This document shows positions 7,756 to 15,165 of a DNA stretch of 36,141 nt, one piece after another. Below the pieces are notes generated by a model. It searched no databases. It was not told where the DNA came from and saw nothing but the letters and a program-made list of their open reading frames with translations. Position 1 is the first letter of the stretch. Every line of letters starts with the position of its first letter. The translations under genes and the position numbers were made by a program. Source of the stretch: Dehalococcoidia bacterium (GTDB taxonomy: Bacteria > Chloroflexota > Dehalococcoidia > UBA2979); assembly GCA_009692765.1 (NCBI GenBank), contig SHYQ01000006.1, positions 1 through 36,141 of the forward strand. The letters run 5' to 3'.

Positions 7756-8933
7756 GCCCCCACCCCCGCGACAACCGCTGCGTTGACGTACTGGCGGCCC
7801 CACGCCTCAGCCTCGAGGAACGCGTCGAGGTCGGCCGTGCGCACCGGCTCGTGCGCCTCCAGCGCGCGCGCGAGCAGCCGCGCGATGTCGATGAAGCGGC
7901 AGCGCCCCGCGAGGAAGTGCTCGACGGCGGCGTCGTCCGCGCCGCAGATCGCGGCGGCGGTGGTGTCGTCGCGCCGCCCGGCCTCGAGCGCTACAGCGAG
8001 CGCGGGATAGCGCGCGAGGTCGATCGCCGCGAAGTGCAGCGCGCCGCGCGCGGCGAGGTCAAGCGGCGGCGCGGGGCGCGCGTCCGCGCGGTCGGGGTAG
8101 GTGAGCGCGACCTGGATCGGCAGGCGCATGTCCGGCTCGCCGAGCTGCGCCTTCACCGAGCCGTCGCGGAACTGCACGAGCGAGTGCACCACGCTCTCGC
8201 GGTGCAGCAGCACGTCGATACGCGCCAGCGGCACGTCGAAGAGCCAGCGCGCCTCGATCGTCTCGAGGCCCTTGTTGAAGAGTGTCGCGCTGTCGATCGT
8301 CACCTTCGGCCCCATGCGCCACGTCGGATGGCGGAGCGCCTGCTCCGGCGTCACCGCGTCGAGGGTGCGCGCGTCGGCGTCGCGGAACGCGCCACCCGAC
8401 GCGGTGAGGATCAGCCGGTCGATGCCCTCCGGCGGCTCGCCCCACAGGCACTGCCAGATCGCCGAGTGCTCGGAGTCCACGGGGCGCAGCTCCGCGCCGC
8501 GCGCGCGGCCGGCCTCGAGGGCGGCGCGCACCGCGGGCCCGCCCACCACCAGCGCTTCCTTGTTGGCGATGGCGACGGCCTTGCCCGCGCGCAGCGCCGC
8601 GAGCACCGGCGCGAGGCCCGCGAGGCCGCTCGTCGCGACGAGCACGACGTCCACGTCGTCGCGGACGGCGATCTCCTCCAGCGGCTGCCAGGCGATGTCG
8701 GGGTGCGACGCGTGCAGTGCGTCCCGGAACGCGTCGGCCTCGACGCCCGCGCGCGCGCTGACGGCTGCGGGCGCGAACTCGCGCACCTGCTCGCGCAGGC
8801 GAGCGATGTTGCCGCCGGCGGCGAGGGCCACGACGCGCAAGCGATCGGGGAGGCCGCGCACAACGTCCAGCGCCTGCTCGCCCACCGAGCCCGTCGAGCC
8901 GAGCACCGCGATGCGGATCACGTCTGCAGCCAT
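7752..8933 (-). CDS. dxr: 1-deoxy-D-xylulose-5-phosphate reductoisomerase
   Basis: Second enzyme of the MEP pathway, NADPH-dependent conversion of DXP to MEP. It has 393 residues, normal length. The NADPH-binding loop IAVLGSTGSVGEQALDVV starts at residue 7; LVATSGLAGLAP, AIANKEALVVGG and VDSEHSAIWQCL carry the substrate and metal ligands; LTASGGAF and HPTWRMGPKVTIDSATLFNK are family signatures. The start ATG 8933 (MAADVIRI) is chosen although the track ORF extends to 9548 through cdsA. It overlaps the end of cdsA by 16 bases and its stop overlaps the rseP start (ATGA). Confidence 0.95.
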   Translation of the reverse strand: MAADVIRIAVLGSTGSVGEQALDVVRGLPDRLRVVALAAGGNIARLREQVREFAPAAVSARAGVEADAFRDALHASHPDIAWQPLEEIAVRDDVDVVLVATSGLAGLAPVLAALRAGKAVAIANKEALVVGGPAVRAALEAGRARGAELRPVDSEHSAIWQCLWGEPPEGIDRLILTASGGAFRDADARTLDAVTPEQALRHPTWRMGPKVTIDSATLFNKGLETIEARWLFDVPLARIDVLLHRESVVHSLVQFRDGSVKAQLGEPDMRLPIQVALTYPDRADARPAPPLDLAARGALHFAAIDLARYPALAVALEAGRRDDTTAAAICGADDAAVEHFLAGRCRFIDIARLLARALEAHEPVRTADLDAFLEAEAWGRQYVNAAVVAGVGA

Positions 8934-9706
8934 CGTACGATCCAGTATAGGCACGGCCCCGCGACCAACACGGAGTCGAGGCGATCGAGCAGCCCACCGT
9001 GCCCCGGCAGCAGCGCCGACATGTCCTTCACGCCCATCCGTCGCTTGAGCGCTGACTCGAGGAGGTCCCCCGCCATGGCGGCCGCCGGCACGACGATCGC
9101 GAGCAGCGCGAGGCCCAGCGGCGCGATCCCCGCGCCCGCGAGCCGCGGCGCGAGCAACGCCGCGCCCGCGCCGAGGAGCAGCCCGCCGATGGCACCCTCG
9201 ACGGTCTTGTTCGGCGAGATCGCCGGCGCGAGCTTGTGCCGTCCGAGCAGCCGCCCGGCAGCGTAGGCGCCGGTGTCGGTCGCGAACACGATCGCCAGTA
9301 GCACCACGAGCCACGCCTGCCCCTCGACGAGGTTGCGCGCGAGCACGAGGTGCGCGCCGGGGACGCCGGCGTAGAGGATCCCGCTGATCCACCAGCCGCC
9401 GACGCCGTCGCCCAGCGCATCCCACGACCACAGCAGCAGCCCGAGCGCGATGGCCGTGGGCGCGAGCAGCCACGCGATCGGGAACGCGGGACTCGTGCGC
9501 GCAAGCGCGACCAGCAGCGCCGTCGCCGCGGCGGCGCTCAGGCCCCACGTCAGCGGCGCGTCGGGCGCGACGGCACGCACGAACTCGTACGCGGCGTAGG
9601 CGAGTAGCGCGATCGCGACGGCGGCGAAGACACGCTCGGGCAGCGCGAGCAGCAGCGCGAGCAGTGGCAGGCCGGCGGCCGCGACGATCAGGCGCTGGAT
9701 CAGCAC
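8918..9706 (-). CDS. cdsA: Phosphatidate cytidylyltransferase
   Basis: Makes CDP-diacylglycerol from phosphatidic acid and CTP in the inner membrane. About 262 residues with several hydrophobic helices. The C-terminal half has FATDTGAYAAGRLLGRHK, ISPNKTVEGAIGG and DLLESALKRRMGVKDMS followed by LLPGHGGLLDRLDS, the CDP-OH-binding signature of the CTP_transf_1 family. The best start is GTG 9706 (VLIQRLIVAAAG); residues further upstream in the track ORF come from repeat sequence. It overlaps the dxr start by 16 bases. uppS, which normally lies between frr and cdsA, is absent. Confidence 0.92.
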   Translation of the reverse strand: MLIQRLIVAAAGLPLLALLLALPERVFAAVAIALLAYAAYEFVRAVAPDAPLTWGLSAAAATALLVALARTSPAFPIAWLLAPTAIALGLLLWSWDALGDGVGGWWISGILYAGVPGAHLVLARNLVEGQAWLVVLLAIVFATDTGAYAAGRLLGRHKLAPAISPNKTVEGAIGGLLLGAGAALLAPRLAGAGIAPLGLALLAIVVPAAAMAGDLLESALKRRMGVKDMSALLPGHGGLLDRLDSVLVAGPCLYWIVRWLQT

Positions 9707-9796
9707 GAGGCGCGGCTCGCCGTCACTCGCGCGTCGGGGGCGAGCACGGCCGAGCGGGATTCCGCTCCGCCCGTCGCATGTCTCCGTGCGGGAGCA

Positions 9797-9905
9797 TCGA
9801 GGCGTATGTGGCGCACGGCCCATCCCCCTGCCCCCTTCCCTGCGCGGGAAGGGGGTTCTGTTGTGGTGGGGGCTGCGCCCCCACGGGCCCCGCTCCCCGC
9901 CGGGT
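9797..9905. repeat. Composite palindromic repeat, copy 2
   Basis: In the 484-base gap between cdsA and frr. Order: ATCGAGGCG-like end, GCACGGCCCATCCCCCTG, stem CCCCCTTCCC / GGGAAGGGGG, TTCTG spacer, then the second hairpin GGGGGCTGCGCCCCC and a CCCGCCGGG end. It is in the opposite orientation to copy 1. Confidence 0.75.
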
Positions 9906-9915
9906 AGCAAGCCGC

Positions 9916-9987
9916 GCCGCCGCGCGTTCCGCCGCTCGGGCCGCCGCGCGTGCCGCCGCTCGTTCCGCCGCGCGCGTCGCCGCGCAT
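9916..9987. repeat. Tandem repeat, 12-bp period
   Basis: Six consecutive 12-mers of the form GCCGCCGCGCGT / TCCGCCGCTCGG, with alternate units more alike, giving a 24-bp higher-order period. On the minus strand this reads as Ala/Arg low-complexity (AAERAAARAA), but no gene is supported. It lies between the palindromic repeat copies in the cdsA-frr gap. Confidence 0.7.
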
Positions 9988-10030
9988 GCTGCGGCGAGGG
10001 TCACCGTGCTGGCAGCTCGCGAGTCCGGAG

Positions 10031-10121
10031 CCCCCTTCCCTTGAGGGAAGGGGGTTGGGGGATGGGTGATCCCAAAATGCAGAACCCCCTCCCGCGCAGG
10101 GAGGGGGCAGGGGGTGGGCCG
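10031..10121. repeat. Two adjacent hairpin units of the palindromic repeat family
   Basis: First unit CCCCCTTCCC-TTGA-GGGAAGGGGG followed by TTGGGGGATGGG; second unit CCCCCTCCC-GCGCA-GGGAGGGGG followed by CAGGGGGTGGG. They are separated by TGATCCCAAAATGCAGAA. They sit just downstream of frr and could also act as an imperfect terminator, although no T-tract is present. Confidence 0.75.
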
Positions 10122-10190
10122 CCCCCAGCAGGCGAAAGGCCGGTCGAGGTTCTGCCGCTCGTTCGCAGGCTGACTCCGGCCGGCGCACGG

Positions 10191-10748
10191 CTAGACCTCG
10201 AGGAGCTCGCGCTCCTTCTCCATGGCGAGCGCGTCGAGCTGGCCGACGTACGTGCCGGTCAGCCGCTCGACGTCGGCGAGGGCGCGGCGCTCGTCGTCCT
10301 CGGACACCTCGCCGGCCCGGACGGCCTTCTTCAGCTCGTCGTTGCCGTGACGGCGCGCGTTGCGCACGGAGACTCGGCCCTCCTCGGCCTTCGAGTGCAC
10401 CTGCTTTACGAGGTCGCGGCGGCGCTGCTCCGTGAGCGAGGGGATCGGCAGGCGGATCACGCGGCCATCGCTCTGTGGCATGATGCCGAGTTCGCTCGAC
10501 TGGATCGCGCGCATGATCGCGTCGGCCGAGGTGCGATCGAACGGTGTGATCGTGATCAGCTGCGCCTCGGGCGCCGCGAGGTTCGCCAGCTGGATCAGCT
10601 GCATCTTCGCGCCGTAGACCTCGACCGGTAGGTGCTCGACGAGCGACGTCGAGGCGCGGCCGGTGCGCACGGAGGCGAGGTCGCGACGCAGCGCGTCCAC
10701 CGCGTGCTCCATGCGCTCCTCGACTTCGAGGAGGATCTCTTCGGTCAC
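10191..10748 (-). CDS. frr: Ribosome recycling factor
   Basis: Splits post-termination ribosomes together with EF-G. It has 185 residues, the standard length. The helical hairpin domain I starts MEHAVDALRRDLASVRTGRAS; LPVEVYGAKMQLIQLANLAAPEAQ forms domain II; GRVIRLPIPSLTEQRRRDLVK is the family hallmark, followed by RVSVRNARRHGNDELKK. The start is ATG 10748. tsf lies only 60 bases upstream; the usual pyrH between them is missing. Confidence 0.96.
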   Translation of the reverse strand: MTEEILLEVEERMEHAVDALRRDLASVRTGRASTSLVEHLPVEVYGAKMQLIQLANLAAPEAQLITITPFDRTSADAIMRAIQSSELGIMPQSDGRVIRLPIPSLTEQRRRDLVKQVHSKAEEGRVSVRNARRHGNDELKKAVRAGEVSEDDERRALADVERLTGTYVGQLDALAMEKERELLEV

Positions 10749-10808
10749 GGTCGGCCTCCCTCGCAGCGCATCCGCCCGGAGGCGGCAGCGGGTCGGTGTG
10801 GCGCGGCG

Positions 10809-11315
10809 CTACCCGCCGAGTTCAAAGCGCGCGAAGCGCGCGACGCGCACGTTCTCGCCGGTCTGCGCCACGGCCTCCGACACCAGGTCCTGGATCGTGC
10901 GGCCGCTGTCCTTGATGAAGGCCTGCGTCAGCAGCGCGTTCTCCTCAGAAGTGCCCACGTGCTCCGCGGGCACCGCATCCGGCGTCAGCGCGAGCGGGTT
11001 CATCGCCGCGACCTGCATCGCGATGTCGCGCGCGAGGTTGCGGAACGTCTCCGTGCGCGCGACGAAGTCCGTCTCGCACTGCACCTCGACGATCACGCCG
11101 ATGCGGCCGCCGCCGTGGATGTAGGACTCGACCATGCCCTGCTTCGTCTCGCGCCCGGAGCGCTTCGCCGCGTCGGCGATGCCGCGCTCGCGCAGGATGC
11201 CCTTCGCCTTGGCGAAGTCGCCGTCCGCCTCCTCGAGGGCGCGCTTGGCGTCCATGACGCCAGCGCTGGTCTCCTCGCGGAGCCGCTTCACGTCTGCGGC
11301 GGTGATCGTTGCCAT
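10809..11315 (-). CDS. tsf: Elongation factor Ts, short form
   Basis: Guanine nucleotide exchange factor for EF-Tu. It has 168 residues and belongs to the short, single-core class (E. coli EF-Ts is about 280). VKRLREETSAGVMDAKRALEEADGDFAKAKGILRERG is the UBA-like N-terminal module that contacts EF-Tu; the core has GGRIGVIVEVQCETDFVAR with the TDFVAR loop that acts on the EF-Tu nucleotide site. The start is ATG 11315 behind CGAAGAGGAAGCC (good Shine-Dalgarno). It lies about 100 bases after rpsB, as in most bacteria. Confidence 0.95.
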   Translation of the reverse strand: MATITAADVKRLREETSAGVMDAKRALEEADGDFAKAKGILRERGIADAAKRSGRETKQGMVESYIHGGGRIGVIVEVQCETDFVARTETFRNLARDIAMQVAAMNPLALTPDAVPAEHVGTSEENALLTQAFIKDSGRTIQDLVSEAVAQTGENVRVARFARFELGG

Positions 11316-11414
11316 GGCTTCCTCTTCGTCCCTCGTGCGCTTGGTGCGCGTCGCGAGCCCTCGAGGGCTGCGCGCGTTGGTCGTTGCCCTGCCGCGACGG
11401 CGTCGCCGGACCGG

Positions 11415-12209
11415 CTACGGCTGCTCGCCGGCCTCGTCGGCGGGTGCGGCGGCCGAGGGCGGCGCGTCCGGTGCGCCGGTCGCGCGGGCCTGGAACTGCT
11501 GCTCCACTTCACCGACGGCGATGCCCTCGACGACGGCGTCCGCGATGCGCCCGGTCATCAGCTGGATCGCGCGGATCGCGTCGTCGTTGGAGGGGACGGG
11601 GAACTGGATCAGGTCGGGGTCGGCGTTCGTGTCGCACATGGCGACGATCGGCACGCCGGCGCGGTTCGCCTCGCGGACCGCGTTCTCCTCCATCGACGGG
11701 TCGACGACGAAGATCAGGCCCGGCAGGCGGCTCATGTTGCGCAGCCCGCCGAGGGAGCGCTCGAGGCGCTCGTACTCCTTCATCAGCACCATGCGCTCGC
11801 GCTTGGTGAGCCCCTCGGCCTCCATCGCCTCGTCGCCGCGCAGCACGCGGGTCTCGAGCTGCTTGAAGTGCTCGATGCGCCGGGCGATCGTGATGAAGTT
11901 GGTGAGCGTGCCGCCCAGCCAGCGCGTGTTCACGAACGGCATGCCGCTGCGCTCGGCCTCCTGCTGGAGGATCCCGCGCGCCTGCTTCTTCGTGCCGACG
12001 AAGAGCACCTGGTCGCCGGCCGACACCACCTCGCGCACCTTCTCGAGCGCGGCGTCGAGGCGCGCGACGGTCTGGGCGAGGTCGAGGATGTGGATGCCGT
12101 TGCGCTCCGTGAAGATGAAGCGCTTCATGTGCGGATTCCAGCGCCGGGTCTGGTGTCCGAAGTGGACCCCCGCCTCGAGCATCTGGCGCATGGTGACCCC
12201 AGCGGCCAT
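11415..12209 (-). CDS. rpsB: 30S ribosomal protein S2
   Basis: Ribosomal protein S2, 264 residues. It begins MAAGVTMRQMLEAGVHFGHQ with RRWNPHMKRFIFTERNGIHI, followed by FVGTKKQARGILQQEA, NTRWLGGTLTNF, LPGLIFVVDP and IVAMCDTNADP. An Ala/Pro-rich tail extends beyond the usual core. The start ATG 12209 has GAAGGAGTCACACC upstream, a strong ribosome binding site; the track ORF start at 12581 runs into the intergenic repeat and is rejected. It is the first gene of the minus-strand translation/lipid/isoprenoid cluster, so its promoter should lie in 12210-12400. Confidence 0.96.
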   Translation of the reverse strand: MAAGVTMRQMLEAGVHFGHQTRRWNPHMKRFIFTERNGIHILDLAQTVARLDAALEKVREVVSAGDQVLFVGTKKQARGILQQEAERSGMPFVNTRWLGGTLTNFITIARRIEHFKQLETRVLRGDEAMEAEGLTKRERMVLMKEYERLERSLGGLRNMSRLPGLIFVVDPSMEENAVREANRAGVPIVAMCDTNADPDLIQFPVPSNDDAIRAIQLMTGRIADAVVEGIAVGEVEQQFQARATGAPDAPPSAAAPADEAGEQP

Positions 12210-12404
12210 GGTGTGACTCCTTCGTGTCTGCGCTGCCCGCACATAGATTTGCCCACGCTGGTGGCGCGAGCAGGGTGCCGACGGTTCGGTGGTGTTCCCC
12301 CGTAGGGGCTCGCTCAGTATGGCAGCCCCGCCGCTCCCGCGCACCCCTCGAGCGTGGGTGGTGCCCCGGGGGCCGCCTCGCGCGGCGGGTCGTCGCGGCC
12401 GCGC

Positions 12405-12487
12405 GATCCGCCGGGTGTGGGGGCGCAGCCCCCACGTCTCTGTTCTGTCTCCCCCTCCCGTCCTCGGGAGGGGGCCGGGGGGTGGGC
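12405..12487. repeat. Composite palindromic repeat, copy in the rpsB/fmdB divergent region
   Basis: GATCCGCCGGGTG, hairpin TGGGGGCGCAGCCCCCA, spacer CGTCTCTGTTCTGTC, then stem CCCCCTCCCG / CGGGAGGGGG and GGGGGGTGGG. It occupies the middle of the 418-base divergent intergenic region; the rest holds the promoter at 12517-12545 and no visible gene. Confidence 0.8.
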
Positions 12488-12516
12488 TCTCCTCGCCTCC
12501 CCGCCGCCCCGGGCGA

Positions 12517-12545
12517 TTGTGAAGTCTGGCGCGAGTTCGTACACT
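12517..12545 (+). promoter_or_regulatory. sigma70-like promoter for the FmdB-dtd pair
   Basis: TTGTGA (12517-12522), a 17-base spacer, and TACACT (12540-12545) give a good housekeeping-sigma match in an otherwise GC-rich region. Transcription would start near 12552, about 75 bases before the GTG of the zinc ribbon gene. Confidence 0.5.
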
Positions 12546-12627
12546 ACCTGTCTCCCTCATCCGAGGATCAGGAGTGGCCACCGTCGGCCGACGCGTGCCG
12601 TCGAGCCCGCGCGCTGGGAGCGCACAC

Positions 12628-12927
12628 GTGCCGAGGTACGACTACCGCTGCGAGGCGGGCCACAAGTACGAGCGCCGGGAGCCCTTCGGCTCCCCAGCGG
12701 CCCAGCCCTGCCAGCGTTGCGGCAAGCCCGCCCAGCGCCTGCTGAACCTGCCGCCACTCCTGTTCAAGGGCGGCGGCTTCTACAAGACCTCCGGGAAGGC
12801 CGGCGCCGGCCCGCGTCCCGACCGCGAGCCCGACTCCGCCGCGCGCTCCAAGACCGCGCCGTCCTCCGAGGCGGCCGAGGCGCCCAACCCCTCGCAGGCG
12901 CACGCGAGCCCCTCCGTCGAGGAGTAG
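12628..12927 (+). CDS. FmdB-type zinc ribbon protein
   Basis: A 99-residue protein with the FmdB/CxxC_CxxC_SSSS regulatory-type zinc ribbon: YDYRCEAGHKYERREPFGS followed by QPCQRCGKPAQRLLN. This would give Cys ligands from one single-Cys knuckle (with the nearby His) and one CxxC knuckle. The tail after residue 45 is Gly/Pro/Ser-rich and disordered. Family members begin 'MPxYxYxC', so GTG 12628 (VPRYDYRC), with GGGAG eight bases upstream, is preferred over the track start 12574. The function is unknown; the family is often found beside translation genes. dtd follows 45 bases later. Confidence 0.75.
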   Translation: MPRYDYRCEAGHKYERREPFGSPAAQPCQRCGKPAQRLLNLPPLLFKGGGFYKTSGKAGAGPRPDREPDSAARSKTAPSSEAAEAPNPSQAHASPSVEE

Positions 12928-12972
12928 GCGCGCCGTGCCGCCTCGACGCTTCCCTCGGCCCGTGGGGTAGCG

Positions 12973-13452
12973 GTGCGCGCCGTCGTGCAGCGCGTGCTCC
13001 ACGCGCGCGTCACCGTGTCCGGAGATGGTGGCGACGACGTCGAGACCGGCGCGATCGAGGGCGGCCTGCTGGTCTACCTCGCGGTCGCGCCCGCGGACAC
13101 CGCCGTCGAGGCGGACTGGATGGCGCGCAAGGTCGCCGAGCTGCGGCTGTTCGTCGGCGATGGCGGCTTCCTCGACCGCTCCGTGCAGGAGGCGGGCGGC
13201 GCGGTGCTGCTCGTGTCGCAGTTCACGCTGTACGCCGACACCCGTCGAGGCCGCCGCCCCGACTTCACCGCCGCCGCCCCGCCCGACCTCGCCGCCCCGC
13301 TCGTCGAGGCGGTCGCGGCCGTGCTGCGCGCGCGCGGCCTGCGCGTCGCCGAGGGCCGCTTCGGCGCGCACATGCGCGTCGACAGCGCGAACGACGGCCC
13401 CGTCACGATCCTCCTCGACAGCGCCGACCGCGATCGGCCTCGACGGGGGTAG
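12973..13452 (+). CDS. dtd: D-aminoacyl-tRNA deacylase
   Basis: Hydrolyses D-amino acids mischarged onto tRNA (and glycyl-tRNA-Ala), a chirality checkpoint in the cytoplasm. 159 residues, close to the family's 145-150. MRAVVQRVLHARVTV is the standard start; VSQFTLYADTRRGRRPDF is the SQFTL motif; NDGPVTILLDS is the cross-subunit Gly-Pro motif that forms the active site in the dimer. Starts with GTG 12973. It probably shares the transcript of the zinc ribbon gene, and converges on the kinase/nad operon. Confidence 0.93.
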   Translation: MRAVVQRVLHARVTVSGDGGDDVETGAIEGGLLVYLAVAPADTAVEADWMARKVAELRLFVGDGGFLDRSVQEAGGAVLLVSQFTLYADTRRGRRPDFTAAAPPDLAAPLVEAVAAVLRARGLRVAEGRFGAHMRVDSANDGPVTILLDSADRDRPRRG

Positions 13453-13542
13453 GGGCGCGCAGCCGAAGCGGACCCACACCCCGGCGGAACGCGCGCGGCA
13501 GGCGCGCGTCCGGATCCGGTGTGCGCCTATTGCGCACGCCTC

Positions 13543-13652
13543 GGCCGGGAGCGCGAGGGGCGCAGCCCCCTCGCATTCTTTCCGAATGCTGAACCCCCTT
13601 CCCGCGCAGGGAAGGGGGCAGGGGGATGGGCCGTCCCGTCAGTCCTCGACGC
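13543..13652. repeat. Composite palindromic repeat, extended copy
   Basis: GGCCGGGAGCGCGAGG, hairpin AGGGGCGCAGCCCCCT, spacer CTTTCCGAATGCTGAA, stem CCCCCTTCCC / GGGAAGGGGG, GGGGGATGGGCCG and the terminal CAGTCCTCGACGC (reverse of GCGTCGAGGACTG). It lies between the convergent dtd and kinase genes. This copy shows the full element from one end to the other. Confidence 0.8.
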
Positions 13653-13675
13653 CCGCGCGCCCGCTCCCGTCGAGG

Positions 13676-14230
13676 TCAGGCCAGCCGCGCGAAGCCGCGC
13701 GCGACGACATCCTGCACGCGGTCGGCGGTGACGCGCGCGTCCGCGTCGTGCGTCGTGTCGAGGTGCGCGCCGGGGAGCGCATGCGCCGCGACGGCGGCGG
13801 TGAACTCGCGATGCAGCACCTCCACGCGGTCGGGGATCGAGGTGTCGCGGCCCGCGTCCCGCCGCAGCGCGACCTCGAGGCTCGGGAGCAGCGTGACGAG
13901 GTGGCTCGCGGTGTCAGCGTCGGTGAGCGGTGCCAGCAGCTCGCGGTACAGCGCGGCGATGCGCGGCAGCGCGACGTCGGTGACCACGACGGCGTAGCGC
14001 ATCGTCACGCACTCGCGCGCGATCGCGCAGGCGTTGCGCACCGCCAGCTCGAGTTGCTCCTGCGCCTGGTGGTCGCCCGCCCACGGGTGGCGGTAGCCCG
14101 CCTTCACCCAGTGGCGCAGCGCGTCGACCTCCACGTGCACCATGCGGTCGAAGCGCTCGCACAGCGCCTCGGCGACGGCGCTCTTGCCCGCGCCCGACGG
14201 CCCCGAGATCACGATGATCTGCGTCGCCAC
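13676..14230 (-). CDS. P-loop kinase-like protein in the nad operon
   Basis: A 184-residue P-loop NTPase of the small AAA_33/chloramphenicol-phosphotransferase-like kinase type. Walker A is ISGPSGAGKSAVAEAL at residues 8-23; MVHVEVDALRHWVKAGYRHPW is the substrate-side acidic strand; YAVVVTDVALP is the Walker B-like strand; LRRDAGRDTSIPDR gives the lid arginines. The LDTTHDADARVTADRV end is typical of this group. The substrate is not evident. It starts 8 bases after nadC on the same strand, so it is almost certainly co-transcribed with nadABC, which suggests, but does not prove, a nucleotide or nicotinamide-related substrate. Confidence 0.7.
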   Translation of the reverse strand: MATQIIVISGPSGAGKSAVAEALCERFDRMVHVEVDALRHWVKAGYRHPWAGDHQAQEQLELAVRNACAIARECVTMRYAVVVTDVALPRIAALYRELLAPLTDADTASHLVTLLPSLEVALRRDAGRDTSIPDRVEVLHREFTAAVAAHALPGAHLDTTHDADARVTADRVQDVVARGFARLA

Positions 14231-14238
14231 CTCGATGG

Positions 14239-15165
14239 CTACGCGGGGCGCACGTCGAGCGAGATGTCGAGGGCGGGCGCGGAGTGCGTCAGCGCGCCCA
14301 CCGAGATCAGGTCGACGCCGGTGCCCGCGACCGCGGCGATCGTGTCGATGCGGATGCCCCCCGAGGCCTCGAAGAGCACGTGCCGCGTCGCCGGCCGCGC
14401 GCGCAGCTCCGCGACGATCGCGCGCATCATGTCCGGCGGCATGTTGTCCAGCAGCACCGCGTCCGCGCCGCCCATCGCCGCCGCGCGCGCCATGTGCGGC
14501 GTGTCCGCCTCCACCTCGATGCGCACGAGGTGCGAGACGCGCGCGCGCACCTCCGCGATCAGGTCGGCGGGGGAGACGCCGCGGCGCGCCGCCGCCTCGA
14601 TGTGGTTGTCCTTGATCAGCACGCCGTCCTCCAGCGTGTTGCGGTGGTTGTAGCCGCCGCCGAGGCGCACCGCGTAACGCTCCAGGGCGCGCAGCCCGGG
14701 CGTCGTCTTGCGCGTGTCCACCACGCGCACCTCGCCGCCGCGCGCGGCCTCGTCGGCGTAGCGGCGTGCCATCGTCGCGGTGCCGGACATGCGCTGGAGC
14801 AGGTTCAGCGCGACGCGCTCACCGGACAGCATCGGCGCGAGCGGGCCGCTGATCTCGGCGGCGACGGTGCCCGACTCCACCCAGGCGCCCTCGGCGACGC
14901 GAGCGTCGAGCACGAGGTCGGGCGACATCTGCCGCATCACCTCGCGCACTACCTCGACGCCGCAGACGACGCCGGCCTCCTTGTAGAGCAGCGTCGCCTC
15001 GCCGGGCTGGTCGGGCGGGATCGAGGCCTGCGTGGTGATGTCGTAGGCGACTCGGTCCTCGGCGAGCGCCGCTACGACGATCGCCGCGATCACCTCATGG
15101 GCTGGATGGCCCGCGGGCAGCGCAGGACTCTGGGGACTTCGCTCGGAACCTCGAGGTGTCGTCAT
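14239..15165 (-). CDS. nadC: Nicotinate-nucleotide pyrophosphorylase (carboxylating)
   Basis: Quinolinate phosphoribosyltransferase: quinolinate plus PRPP gives nicotinate mononucleotide, CO2 and PPi. It has 308 residues, with about 20 more than usual at the N-terminus. DRVAYDITT, ERVALNLLQRMSGTATMA, VVDTRKTTPGLRALERYAVRLGGGYNHR and LIKDNHI are all QPRTase hallmarks (the last group binds quinolinate and PRPP phosphates); LFEASGGI and VDLISVGALTHS close the barrel. The start ATG 15165 overlaps the nadB stop as ATGA, giving coupled translation. The kinase gene follows 8 bases later. Confidence 0.96.
   Translation of the reverse strand: MTTPRGSERSPQSPALPAGHPAHEVIAAIVVAALAEDRVAYDITTQASIPPDQPGEATLLYKEAGVVCGVEVVREVMRQMSPDLVLDARVAEGAWVESGTVAAEISGPLAPMLSGERVALNLLQRMSGTATMARRYADEAARGGEVRVVDTRKTTPGLRALERYAVRLGGGYNHRNTLEDGVLIKDNHIEAAARRGVSPADLIAEVRARVSHLVRIEVEADTPHMARAAAMGGADAVLLDNMPPDMMRAIVAELRARPATRHVLFEASGGIRIDTIAAVAGTGVDLISVGALTHSAPALDISLDVRPA

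Noticed and set aside
9723-10004. 93-residue minus-strand ORF rich in Ala/Arg (AAERAAARAA)
   Set aside because: Translation of a 12-bp tandem repeat and a palindromic element; no ribosome binding site or domain.
12210-12581. N-terminal extension of rpsB
   Set aside because: It covers a palindromic repeat; ATG 12209 has a strong Shine-Dalgarno and matches the S2 family start.
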